Source of the DNA: Thiogranum sp.
GTDB lineage: Bacteria > Pseudomonadota > Gammaproteobacteria > DSM-19610
Direction of reading: 5' to 3'
DNA length: 32,590 nt
NCBI GenBank assembly: GCA_030148775.1
Contig: JASBST010000009.1
Coordinates: 1 to 32,590 of the forward strand
This document shows, in pieces, positions 9,778 to 17,265 of the stretch. The notes under the pieces were generated by a model. That model saw only the letters and a program-made list of their open reading frames with translations. It searched no databases and had not been told where the DNA came from. Position numbers and translations under genes: made by a program. Position 1 is the first letter of the stretch. Each line of letters begins with the position of its first letter.

Positions 9778-10244
9778 TGCATCCACCACAAATAGAAGAG
9801 GAAGCCAACGGCGATGATCAGCGTTGGCGCAATGTACCCGTGTAACGCGGCAAACAGCTCGCGGTCATGCCGCAGAGCAAAGTAAAGACCCACAATGCGG
9901 GCTTGATTGGCCAGATAGATGAGTAAAACACCCAGCGTCAGGCCAACCAGTTTGTGTCGCCACGAACTGCGAAACGCGGCGATCGCGGCGACGATCAAAA
10001 ACATGGACTCGGTCCCTTCGCACCCGCTCAGAACCGACAACCGCACCTGGGGTGAAACCAGACTGGATCCCCGTGCCTGCACAGATTCCTGCGGGTTCAG
10101 TCTGTTGATCAGCCATACACTCGGTTTGACGGTGGCGATATCGATGGCCGCTTTTTCCACAACGGTACCGCGACCGGCCTGATATCCGACCTGCAGTACG
10201 GAAAAGACCAGGACAAATATAACGAGAAGGCGAAGCACCTGCAT
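9729..10244 (-). CDS. xrtH: Exosortase H
   Basis: This polytopic inner-membrane cysteine transpeptidase-like enzyme is predicted to recognise IPTL-CTERM tails, cut them and sort the proteins to the surface. With the start at 10244 (MQVLRLLVIF) it has 171 residues, the usual length for XrtH. The exosortase triad is visible: C75 in LSGCEGTES, R116 in NQARIVGLY and H135 in ALHGYIAP, each next to a membrane helix. The reading frame stays open upstream to 10493, but that stretch is Arg/Ser-rich and not protein-like for this family. A GTG at 10286 with GAGG upstream is an alternative start, and the Shine-Dalgarno for 10244 is weak. Two IPTL-CTERM proteins are encoded on the same strand, one on each side, making a self-contained sorting locus. 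Family assignment is firm; the start is less so. Confidence 0.9.
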   Translation of the reverse strand: MQVLRLLVIFVLVFSVLQVGYQAGRGTVVEKAAIDIATVKPSVWLINRLNPQESVQARGSSLVSPQVRLSVLSGCEGTESMFLIVAAIAAFRSSWRHKLVGLTLGVLLIYLANQARIVGLYFALRHDRELFAALHGYIAPTLIIAVGFLFYLWWMQWVQSRSPALKHSPAV

Positions 10245-10514
10245 ATGGAGTAACTCGGCGTCCCTGTGCGTTGGTATTTTGAGCACCCGCGCCCAACCTC
10301 GCTGTATGCGCTGGATCGGACGCTGCGGGGCTACGCTAACAATGAAACGTTTCAGTCGTGTGACGACGCAAGAGATACAATGGCGACTTTGACTGCTATT
10401 TCCGGCAATTCGAGAACGCTCCCCCGAGCGGGAGGTAATCGGTAACCGGCAGACCATAACGGCGTCTCCCACCGTCGGACGTATGGCAATCAACCGCGAA
10501 ACAAGGCCACGAGC
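10245..10514 (-). other. Upstream region of xrtH, no gene seen
   Basis: The frame of xrtH continues open through most of this stretch, but the translation is low-complexity Arg/Ser/Ile and resembles no exosortase N-terminus. I see no convincing terminator or promoter. It may be leader sequence for xrtH after the LVIVD gene. Confidence 0.4.
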
Positions 10515-11693
10515 TCACGGCGAGAGCTTAAAGACCGCCGACTGCGTCACCGCATAGAGAGCACCATCCTGGTAGCGCGCTTCTGCCACCGCATCGTCAA
10601 AGTAGATGAGCTTAAAGTTGTCCGACGTCAGCGGCGTCCCGAGCTCATGGTAAACGAGGGCGCCGGCTTTAGTGACCGGTTGACCGTTCTGCTCGATTGT
10701 AGCGGGTGTGGCGGTCAGATCGATCGCCACCACCATGATATTTTGATTGATCGTAACGCGACCGGCGTGGCCGGGAAGAAGCACCAGTGCTCGGCGCTGC
10801 GGATCGGCCGCGTCACTGACATCCAGTATCTCGAGCCCCTGCGTGGTGATCAGGTAGGCGGTGTCGCCACCGACCGCGACGTCCCAAGCCGTTTGAGAAA
10901 AATAATGGCCAACCACGGCTAACTGCGAGGGGTTGGCGGCATTCACCAGGAACAACCCCCCGTCGCGCGTGGCGATGAAAACTGTGCTACCGGCCGCATC
11001 CAGTGCGCGAGCCTGTGTTTTAATCTCGACTAAACCCTGGTCGCGCCGGTTCTTGTTGATTGTTTGTAGCTGCGACGTGGCCTCAAACGCTATGCTATCT
11101 AGCGATTGCGGCGCTTGTTTGTCGGTGATATCGAACACCAGTAACCCATGCTCATAGGCCGCTTGGAAGAGGACGTCGCCCTGAATGAAGCTTTCGAGCC
11201 CACCCCAAAAAGTCTCGACTTTTTCCACGACACGCGGATTGGCGGGGTCACTGAGGTCGACTCTGATCAACCCCTGTCCGCTGGTGTCAAGATACAAATA
11301 GCCATCGACGCCGAACTTCATGCGCACCACGGCCCAGGCCTTATCGAGATGACCCACTTCAGTAAAATTGACGGCGTCGATCACGCGCAGACGAAAAGAC
11401 AATCCGCTCGCGGAATTCGGCGCACCGCGCAAGTCTTCTTCCATCGTCACCACAAGCGGTCCATTTGTCGCCAGATCGTTCGTCCGTGCCGTCGATAATT
11501 GTGTGGTCGCCAACGAATCCACCACTGTAAAATCCGTCCTATCCTGGGCTAGATCGGCGGCCTGAATAGTTACAGAAGAGGGCGTGACAGGCACCACGGC
11601 GGACGAAGGATGACCACCGCCGGAACCGCCACCGCAGGCACTCAGCGCGACGACGGTCGCGGAGAGCCATAACCGATTGATTAAATTTTGCAT
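10515..11693 (-). CDS. LVIVD-repeat lipoprotein, predicted beta-propeller
   Basis: The protein has 392 codons with the start ATG at 11693. The N-terminus is a lipoprotein signal peptide with lipobox LSAC (Cys at about 20) followed by a Gly/Ser-rich linker, so it is probably anchored to the outer membrane. The rest contains repeated segments of the LVIVD type: GLIRVDLSDPANPRVVEKV, LLVFDITDKQAP, LEILDVSDAADP. Such repeats occur in surface proteins that probably fold as beta-propellers; no enzymatic function is implied. It lies between the IPTL-CTERM S8 protease (about 105 bases upstream) and xrtH. It has no IPTL tail, so it is not itself an exosortase substrate. It may be a structural or binding partner of the surface proteins encoded around it, but that rests on position alone. 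Confidence 0.85.
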   Translation of the reverse strand: MQNLINRLWLSATVVALSACGGGSGGGHPSSAVVPVTPSSVTIQAADLAQDRTDFTVVDSLATTQLSTARTNDLATNGPLVVTMEEDLRGAPNSASGLSFRLRVIDAVNFTEVGHLDKAWAVVRMKFGVDGYLYLDTSGQGLIRVDLSDPANPRVVEKVETFWGGLESFIQGDVLFQAAYEHGLLVFDITDKQAPQSLDSIAFEATSQLQTINKNRRDQGLVEIKTQARALDAAGSTVFIATRDGGLFLVNAANPSQLAVVGHYFSQTAWDVAVGGDTAYLITTQGLEILDVSDAADPQRRALVLLPGHAGRVTINQNIMVVAIDLTATPATIEQNGQPVTKAGALVYHELGTPLTSDNFKLIYFDDAVAEARYQDGALYAVTQSAVFKLSP

Positions 11694-11799
11694 GATTTTT
11701 TACCCGGTCCCTCAGTACGCACCTGTCGTGCGACGAGAGTATATCGGGCGAACAGCACACGACAAGGTGGAAACACCGAAAGTCACATAACGGTAACAT

Positions 11800-14505
11800 T
11801 TAGGCGCATAACCGTGGTTTGACGCCGACGCGGTTTATCCCGGTGAGCAACAACAACGCCGCAAACAGGATCGCACCCCATTGGGGTAATGTCGGGATAT
11901 CATTATCGACCCGGTCCACCGGGGGACTGTCCAGGATGGGTTGGTTGGTTGTCGCCGTGTTGTCCCCGGTTTGACTGTCCGGCGTGTCGGCGCGGGTGCT
12001 GACCGAGAGTGTGGTCAGTCGGGGCGCAGTTGTCTTGACGTCGAAAATGACGCGAAAACTGCGAACCGCTCCGGCAGCCAACGCGTCGGCAGATCGACAG
12101 GTCACCACATTGCCGCTGACGTCGCAATTCGCCGGCAGCGCCGGGTTAACGGCATAAGCGTTGCTATCAAAGGTGAAGGCGGTCGTCATACCAACAGCAT
12201 AGTCCGGTCCGTTATTGGCAATCTGAGCCGTATACTGAACCGTACCGCCAAACCACGGCGGATCCGGTGATGTGGTTACCGAAGTCACGGCCAAATCGGA
12301 CCGAGCGTTGGGATTGGTGGACCAACTCAACGTAATGACTCCATTATTTGCGGCTGCGCCGTTTTGTTTGGCATCCACTGCAATGGCATACGTCTGCCCG
12401 GCGCCGGCCCGAAATACCGCTTGACTGGTGCCTGGTGCGCCGCCGTCATCGTCGTCGGACACGACTTCTGAAAGCGCTGTGACATCCGTTCCTTGATAAA
12501 CACCTAGCAACGTGTCGAATCCACTGCCTGCGGTGTCCATGATGACCTGACCCGTTTGAGGTGCTGTCCATTGAAACCAGACCGAGCCTGTACCCGCCTG
12601 CCCGGCGTGCAATGGCTCGCCGGGCTCGGTAGTCGCCATCCGGATATTCGCCGGTGCCGATGACGGCGAGATCGACCCGTTGCTGCTAGACAACGTCTCG
12701 GCGTTGACAAAGTCATCGTTGCCTGGAGGGGTAAAACGGGTGTTTGCGAACACCAGCCCACTGGCGCCATTTTTACCGTCCACCGCGACGTAGTAGCTCT
12801 TTCCCAACTGAAAATTGAAGACCAGACTACTGTTGCCGTTCGGCGAACCGTCATCGTCATTGGCGGCCACGGGTGTCAGCGCATTCACCGCATCCCCCGT
12901 GTAAACCGCAAGCAGCGTGTCAATTGAACTGCCGTGGGTATCCACCCCGACGTCGCCCCGTTCGCTACTGTCGGGAAACCTAAACCATAATGAGTGACCG
13001 CCGGTGTTGCCCGCATGATTCGGTTCGGCCGACTCCTTCGCAGCGTTGATATTATTATAGGATTGACCGGCAAAGCCGACGCCGAGAAGATAATTTGGTG
13101 TGCCGAAATCATCCCCATAGGGATGAATCGCATCCGACAAGTTCAAGCGTGGGAAACTTAAGTTGTTACGCAGGTCTGTCAGGATTACCGTGGATTTGGC
13201 GAGTCGTCGCGCCATCTCTGACGCCCAGGAGCTTGGCGGAGTACCGTTATAAACGGCGGGTGACGGTATTAAATTTGACAGCACAGCGGCGACGCCAGAG
13301 GACATCGCGGTGGCCTGGGATGTTCCGCTGCCGCTGAGCCCGGCAGCGTCAATGACAGCGCCTGGCGCCCAGAGCGCCATCGTCCACCAGCTATTGGAAA
13401 AACAGGTGACCTGATCCGCCCGGGTGGTCGCGTCAGCACAAAGTCCCGGGTAGGTCCTGCTGCCGACATTCGCGTCGTACACGCCGCCGACCCCGACGAT
13501 TTGACTGTTATCGGCGGGGCATCCGATCTGGTCAGCGAGCGCTTCATTTCCAGCGGCGGCAATCGGCAGAATACCGGCCGCCCGAGCATTCAAACCCGGG
13601 GTGTAGTACACGTCGCACCCGCCGACGCCACCAACCCCACGGCTCAGGCTCATGTTGATGACGCGGATATCGTAAACACCTTTATTGGCAATCGCCCAGT
13701 TGATACCGCCGATCACCGCCGAATCGGTCGTCGTTGTCGCCCCCCTAAAGACATCGTAACTGGCGATTTTTGCGCTTGGAGCCACACCCGCGACAATCCC
13801 TGCCATCGCTGTACCGTGGCCCGAGCCATCCGCGGATCCGTTGTTGGAATAAACCACCCTACATCCCGCCGGAACACCCGGCGAGGTGCAACTACCAAAG
13901 GCCGCATTGGTAAAGTCCACACCGGTGTCAATGACGGCCACCGTCGCCCCCTGGCCCGTCTGACCGATCGTCACTGCACTGGATTGACGAATCAGGGGTA
14001 ATGATTGCGCCAGCACCGGTTTGACGATTCGATCCGGATAGACATGCAGCACCTCGGGTTGCGCGAGTAGCGTATCCAGTGCTTTTCTGGTGTTAAAACG
14101 GATATAAGCTAGGGGCAAATGACTGTAGTCTGTCTCTGTTTTATAGTCCGCTGACGTCAGCAACGACAATGCGCGTTGTTTTATGTCTGCGTACTGCGCC
14201 ATCTTGAAGTTGATAATGAACGGATTATCTCTCTTCATGCCCTGCGCCACTTGCTGCCTCTGTGCAGCCAGATCGACCGGGGCACCGTCAAATTCTACAA
14301 TTAGGGATTGAGGTTTTCCCCGTCGCATTTGATCCAGCATGGCTGGGGGCACTCCTTTGTCCAGAGCCATTCTCTCAGCCGCGCTGATCGCTTCCTGCGG
14401 GACCGACAAAGGGCTGCTAGGCTGAGGTGCAACGGCATATATCGACCCGCTGACACATGCCACAGAGAGTGCGAAAAGTTTTCTAAGCAGGTGACAATAA
14501 CTCAT
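11800..14505 (-). CDS. Subtilisin-family (S8) serine protease with IPTL-CTERM sorting signal
   Basis: The protein has 901 codons. The ATG at 14505 has GAGGA about 7 bases upstream; an in-frame upstream ATG lacks a signal-peptide-like start. It has a signal peptide (to about 25), an inhibitor-like propeptide, and then the S8 domain with D193 (VAVIDTGVD), H230 (GSGHGTAMAG), oxyanion N320 (AAAGNE) and S396 (SGTSQATAMS), so it should be active. Two similar beta-sandwich modules follow at about 465-600 and 610-735, each with DTLL-VYTG/YQG and DDDG, resembling pre-peptidase-type domains. A DUF11/CARDB-like domain comes at about 740-855, and the IPTLPQWG tail starts at about 870 with a hydrophobic helix and a basic end. 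It is a predicted XrtH substrate at the cell surface. A csrA paralogue lies 148 bases upstream, and its leader has four GGA triplets. A paralogue at 18242-20494 has a different C-terminus. Confidence 0.93.
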   Translation of the reverse strand: MSYCHLLRKLFALSVACVSGSIYAVAPQPSSPLSVPQEAISAAERMALDKGVPPAMLDQMRRGKPQSLIVEFDGAPVDLAAQRQQVAQGMKRDNPFIINFKMAQYADIKQRALSLLTSADYKTETDYSHLPLAYIRFNTRKALDTLLAQPEVLHVYPDRIVKPVLAQSLPLIRQSSAVTIGQTGQGATVAVIDTGVDFTNAAFGSCTSPGVPAGCRVVYSNNGSADGSGHGTAMAGIVAGVAPSAKIASYDVFRGATTTTDSAVIGGINWAIANKGVYDIRVINMSLSRGVGGVGGCDVYYTPGLNARAAGILPIAAAGNEALADQIGCPADNSQIVGVGGVYDANVGSRTYPGLCADATTRADQVTCFSNSWWTMALWAPGAVIDAAGLSGSGTSQATAMSSGVAAVLSNLIPSPAVYNGTPPSSWASEMARRLAKSTVILTDLRNNLSFPRLNLSDAIHPYGDDFGTPNYLLGVGFAGQSYNNINAAKESAEPNHAGNTGGHSLWFRFPDSSERGDVGVDTHGSSIDTLLAVYTGDAVNALTPVAANDDDGSPNGNSSLVFNFQLGKSYYVAVDGKNGASGLVFANTRFTPPGNDDFVNAETLSSSNGSISPSSAPANIRMATTEPGEPLHAGQAGTGSVWFQWTAPQTGQVIMDTAGSGFDTLLGVYQGTDVTALSEVVSDDDDGGAPGTSQAVFRAGAGQTYAIAVDAKQNGAAANNGVITLSWSTNPNARSDLAVTSVTTSPDPPWFGGTVQYTAQIANNGPDYAVGMTTAFTFDSNAYAVNPALPANCDVSGNVVTCRSADALAAGAVRSFRVIFDVKTTAPRLTTLSVSTRADTPDSQTGDNTATTNQPILDSPPVDRVDNDIPTLPQWGAILFAALLLLTGINRVGVKPRLCA

Positions 14506-14653
14506 GGGAGCGTCCTCGATTGCTCTTAATTCCGGGTTCCTTCGCCGCAATTTGTTCCGGCATGTCGGCAATTTAAGAGCGAATCGTTACGAGAAAATGA
14601 CCCTGCTATGTATACACACCAAATACTTCTTTACGATGGCGTTCAGACGGCGC

Positions 14654-14821
14654 TTATCTTTTCAATTTGATGCGCTGGCATAGTTCTTCTCGGCGGATAT
14701 GGACGTCTTTTGCCGCACTAATACCGATACGAACTTTGCTCCCTTTTATGCTAAGCACAATCACTTTAACACCGTTACCGATATGAAAGCTTTCTCCTGT
14801 ACGTCGCGTAAAGACCAGCAT
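14654..14821 (-). CDS. csrA: CsrA/RsmA-family translational regulator, short paralogue
   Basis: A 55-codon gene starts with ATG at 14821 after a strong GGAGGGG ribosome site and stops with TAA at 14654-14656. The protein begins MLVFTRRTGESFHIGNG and continues with KVRIGISAAKDVHIRREEL, which matches CsrA along its whole length. CsrA dimers bind GGA motifs in mRNA leaders and change translation or stability. R44 of the RNA-binding surface is kept, while the usual Leu4 is Phe. It ends shortly after the core fold (QRIKLKR), without the longer tail of housekeeping CsrA. It lies between an XRE regulator and the IPTL-CTERM protease, on the same strand as both. Extra csrA copies are known on plasmids and ICEs, for example in Legionella and Pseudomonas, where they can rewire host and element regulation. 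That fits the TraG gene at the window's right edge. Confidence 0.93.
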   Translation of the reverse strand: MLVFTRRTGESFHIGNGVKVIVLSIKGSKVRIGISAAKDVHIRREELCQRIKLKR

Positions 14822-15086
14822 GCTCCCCTCCACGGAAAGGCTTTAATGATCGCCCCACCATACACGGCCGTTTTAGAATTGCGATTCTTATCGCGTGAGT
14901 TTTGGCTGAAATATGCGTCAATTTCTTCAAAACAGCACCTAGCTTCAACAATGAGAAACTAGCTGACTGGCCTCGTTACTACAGGACATCGGCAGGTCGG
15001 TACTGGAGCGGGCTAAGCCAACACGCTATCCGAAGTTCGGTTACCGGACGGGATTACGCATGCGATCGAAAAACGCCTATTCTATT
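14822..15086. other. Intergenic stretch between XRE regulator and csrA
   Basis: There are 265 bases without a credible gene. The stretch appears more AT-rich than the flanking cargo and probably contains the csrA promoter, but I could not pick a well-spaced -35/-10 pair. Short frames here have no recognisable product. Confidence 0.4.
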
Positions 15087-15479
15087 TCATCGGTCATCAA
15101 TGAACCGACACCCACACCGCTCAAGGTAAATCACCAGCAAATCTGGACGATCTCTGGCGCACTGCTTCACCAGCTCAAGAAATTGAGCGGTCCGTATGAC
15201 CGGTCCGATGACCAGCTGCTGAAGCGGCTGCACGATATCACTGGCCGCTTCCGGGTCCGACGACTCGATCAGGCGTTGAAGGGGCACTTCCAAGCCATGC
15301 GCAATTTTTTCAATATTATCAATGCCGATATTGTGCTCCGCACGTTCAACGGCGCCGATGTAGGAGCGATTCAGGCCGGAGATGGCCGCCAGGATATCTT
15401 GCGAATAGTTTTTTAAGTGTCGTATCTCGCGCACCTGAAAAGCAATCACCTTCCGTGCGGTACATTGATCCTTCGACAT
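15087..15479 (-). CDS. XRE-family helix-turn-helix regulator
   Basis: This is a 130-residue protein. The ATG at 15479 is chosen because GGAGG lies at correct spacing; an in-frame ATG at 15515 lies upstream of it and would make the site internal. Residues about 10-70 form a Cro/C1-type HTH (SQDILAAISGLNRSYIGAVERAEHNIGIDNIEKIAHGL read in parts), with the typical LNRSYIGAVERAEHN recognition and turn region. The C-terminal 60 residues are helical, with no recognised ligand or peptidase domain. Such small regulators typically control mobile elements or an adjacent operon and often bind near their own start. It is upstream of csrA on the same strand and divergent from the HPt/ANTAR pair, with about 730 bases of non-coding DNA in between. 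Confidence 0.88.
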   Translation of the reverse strand: MSKDQCTARKVIAFQVREIRHLKNYSQDILAAISGLNRSYIGAVERAEHNIGIDNIEKIAHGLEVPLQRLIESSDPEAASDIVQPLQQLVIGPVIRTAQFLELVKQCARDRPDLLVIYLERCGCRFIDDR

Positions 15480-15666
15480 AGTCACAGACCTCCAAAGTCC
15501 AAAAAATGTCGCCAAATCCCACTCACGTCGGGTAATCCGTTCGGGTTAGTGAAAGATCGGGTACCTACTGGTGAATCACGTCGGAGGTAATTAGCTTTTG
15601 GCGACGCATTGTCACTTGCAAAACATGTCAAGCACGGGGGAACCCAGAGCCTTCGATTGGGAGGTG

Positions 15667-15694
15667 TTTTATAGCGAATATGTGCTACATAAAA
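15667..15694. promoter_or_regulatory. Imperfect inverted repeat, possible operator
   Basis: The 28-base segment has identical 6-base outer arms (TTTTAT / ATAAAA) and a partly symmetrical centre (AGC and GCT in offset positions). It lies about 190 bases upstream of the XRE gene start. Symmetrical AT-ended sites of this size suit XRE dimers, but no second copy was found, so this is a weak call. Confidence 0.2.
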
Positions 15695-15997
15695 CGCGCA
15701 CCACAAGACGGCCGGAAACCGGAAACGGCAACCGAACGAAGCACAAGACTTCGCAAGCCGCGAAAATACTCGCTTGGAAACAAGGGATTGGCTTGACGTG
15801 TTACTGACGCTGCGGCGGGCCAGAGCATGACCCAGATGCCTGAGAGCAGCCTCTGTAGTTAAACATAGAATCGCGGACGATGCAAAAATATGTTGCCGGA
15901 ACGGGGATCCGCGTAGCGGTGTCTCTGGGCCGCTATTTAATTGATATTCAGACAGTTAGATGCCCCGCACCCAATAGAGAGAAGCCACACAAAGCTA

Positions 15998-16025
15998 CTG
16001 ACAAGCAATAGCTTGATGATAAAAT
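15998..16025 (+). promoter_or_regulatory. Sigma70-like promoter for the HPt/ANTAR operon
   Basis: CTGACA (15998-16003) is separated by 16 bases from TAAAAT (16020-16025), each one or two mismatches from consensus. It reads towards the HPt gene and would leave a leader of about 175 bases. Prediction by eye only. Confidence 0.4.
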
Positions 16026-16209
16026 ACCTGTTAACAGTATGGCGCGGCTGTTGCGGCGCCCATCGCATGACGTATGGATGGAAAACCCCATCAGTGTTGC
16101 TACGCCGACAACTCGGCCCTGGGAATCGCAGTTCACGCTTTGGGCCAGGAACGAGCTCGCCACTAGGCAACGGACACAGCAAGGAAGAACAACATCGATA
16201 GGGAAAATC

Positions 16210-16593
16210 ATGTCAATCAACGAAGCGGAACTCGTGCTGGATAAGGCGCGCTTTGCGCGTATTGTCGGAGAAAGCCAGGCGCAAGACACCGCCACACAAC
16301 TGGCCGACGCATTTTCAACACAGGTCGCGCAGATTGTCGACGATATCAGCAATCTACTAGACGGTGAAGAATTCCCTGAACGGGCCGTTCGCGGCCTTCT
16401 ACACCGCCTGCGAGGTTCGGCCGAAATTCTCGGGGCCGGTCTACTTTCCGATTTGACACGCAGTCTGCTGGAACATGACCAGCGCACGTTCAACGCTGCC
16501 ATTAAAATGACCCTTCCCTCGCTCTTTGAAACCATCGATCAAACACTGGCGGAAATCCAAACCTTGGCCAGAGAGCTCAAACCGCGGCCATGA
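16210..16593 (+). CDS. HPt-domain phosphotransfer protein
   Basis: The protein has 127 residues with its start at the ATG at 16210, preceded by ATAGGG. The upstream in-frame extension to 16039 lies over the leader and does not look like protein. The single domain is HPt: the phospho-accepting His is H65 in LLHRLRGSAEILG, which has the HxxxG spacing, and the rest is helical. HPt proteins carry phosphoryl groups from the receiver of a hybrid kinase to a second receiver. Its stop codon overlaps the ATG of the response regulator by four bases (ATGA), so the two are translationally coupled and probably partners. No kinase is adjacent. The hybrid kinase at 23753-26368 is the nearest plausible donor. 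Confidence 0.85.
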   Translation: MSINEAELVLDKARFARIVGESQAQDTATQLADAFSTQVAQIVDDISNLLDGEEFPERAVRGLLHRLRGSAEILGAGLLSDLTRSLLEHDQRTFNAAIKMTLPSLFETIDQTLAEIQTLARELKPRP

Positions 16594-17222
16594 CGAATAC
16601 CGGCCAACCCTTGCCATTGCCGCGAATACTCCTAGTCGACGATGATCTTGTCCAATGTACGCTGATCCAATGCAGCCTGGACCCAGCCTCGTATTCGCTC
16701 ACCGTGGCCCACAATAAACAACAGGCGTTGGAACTGTGCGATGGCCGGTTTTTCGAGCTCGCGATTCTCGACTATGAGCTGCCGGATGGGAGTGGCGCGG
16801 AGCTCGCCAATACACTTCGAAAAATTTATAACATCCCGTTTGTCTTTCTCACTATGGTCGATGACCGCAAGCGGGCCCAGCGTCCCATCGAACTCGGGGC
16901 GCTCAGCTATCTGGTCAAACCGGTCTCACCGAGGCAACTCGTGATTATGGTTGGAAATGCATTTGCAGAAATCGAACACCGCCGCGACCTTCAAAAAGCC
17001 GTTGAAATCCATGGGGCGATTGGTCTGGCGCTGGGGATCATCATGAACAACGCCCAAGTATCCAAGAACGAGGCACTGATGCACTTGAGAGATTTCTGCC
17101 AACCACGTAATCTGTCCATGCGTGCTGTCGCTGACCAGATTGTAGCGGCCTATGATGATTACACCAAGACCAAACACCAAAAACCGTTTGATCTTGCCAA
17201 GGTATTGCGATCAGTTAATTAA
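16590..17222 (+). CDS. Response regulator with ANTAR RNA-binding output (AmiR/NasT-type)
   Basis: The protein has 210 residues. Residues about 11-125 are a receiver with acidic DDD at 17-19, phospho-acceptor D61 (AILDYELPDG), T88 (FLTM) and K110 (YLVKPVS), so all key residues are present. A short helix (HRRDLQKAVEIHGAIG) leads into an ANTAR domain at about 140-195 with the typical IGLALGIIMN opening, the middle pattern NEALMHLRDF, and MRAVADQIV. ANTAR proteins bind twin hexaloop RNA hairpins and prevent transcription termination, usually after phosphorylation-driven dimerisation. It overlaps the HPt gene by ATGA. Its RNA target is not evident; leaders of the surface-protein operons in this window are candidates. 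Confidence 0.92.
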   Translation: MTNTGQPLPLPRILLVDDDLVQCTLIQCSLDPASYSLTVAHNKQQALELCDGRFFELAILDYELPDGSGAELANTLRKIYNIPFVFLTMVDDRKRAQRPIELGALSYLVKPVSPRQLVIMVGNAFAEIEHRRDLQKAVEIHGAIGLALGIIMNNAQVSKNEALMHLRDFCQPRNLSMRAVADQIVAAYDDYTKTKHQKPFDLAKVLRSVN

Positions 17223-17265
17223 GGCAAATATATTAGAGCAACCGTTATTTGCAGGAGCTTCACCC

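Larger units (their letters stand above)
15480..16209. other. Long divergent intergenic region between XRE regulator and HPt gene
   Basis: There are about 730 bases without a supported gene. Frames that open here give Arg/Thr-rich translations with no family resemblance. Visible structure: an imperfect inverted repeat at 15667-15694 (outer arms TTTTAT and ATAAAA) and a good sigma70-like promoter at 15998-16025 facing the HPt gene. The rest shows nothing I can assign. Confidence 0.5.

Noticed and set aside
10245-10493. N-terminal extension of exosortase H
   Set aside because: The frame is open, but the sequence is low-complexity and would make the protein about 80 residues longer than usual, with no membrane segment.
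15598-15807. Plus-strand 69-codon frame in the large intergenic region
   Set aside because: The translation is Thr/Arg/Lys-rich without family features, and no strong ribosome site precedes its ATGs. It was left as unassigned sequence.
16039-16209. Upstream extension of the HPt gene
   Set aside because: The extension is Arg/Thr-rich and lies over the leader; MSINEAEL at 16210 has a ribosome site and matches the expected HPt length.
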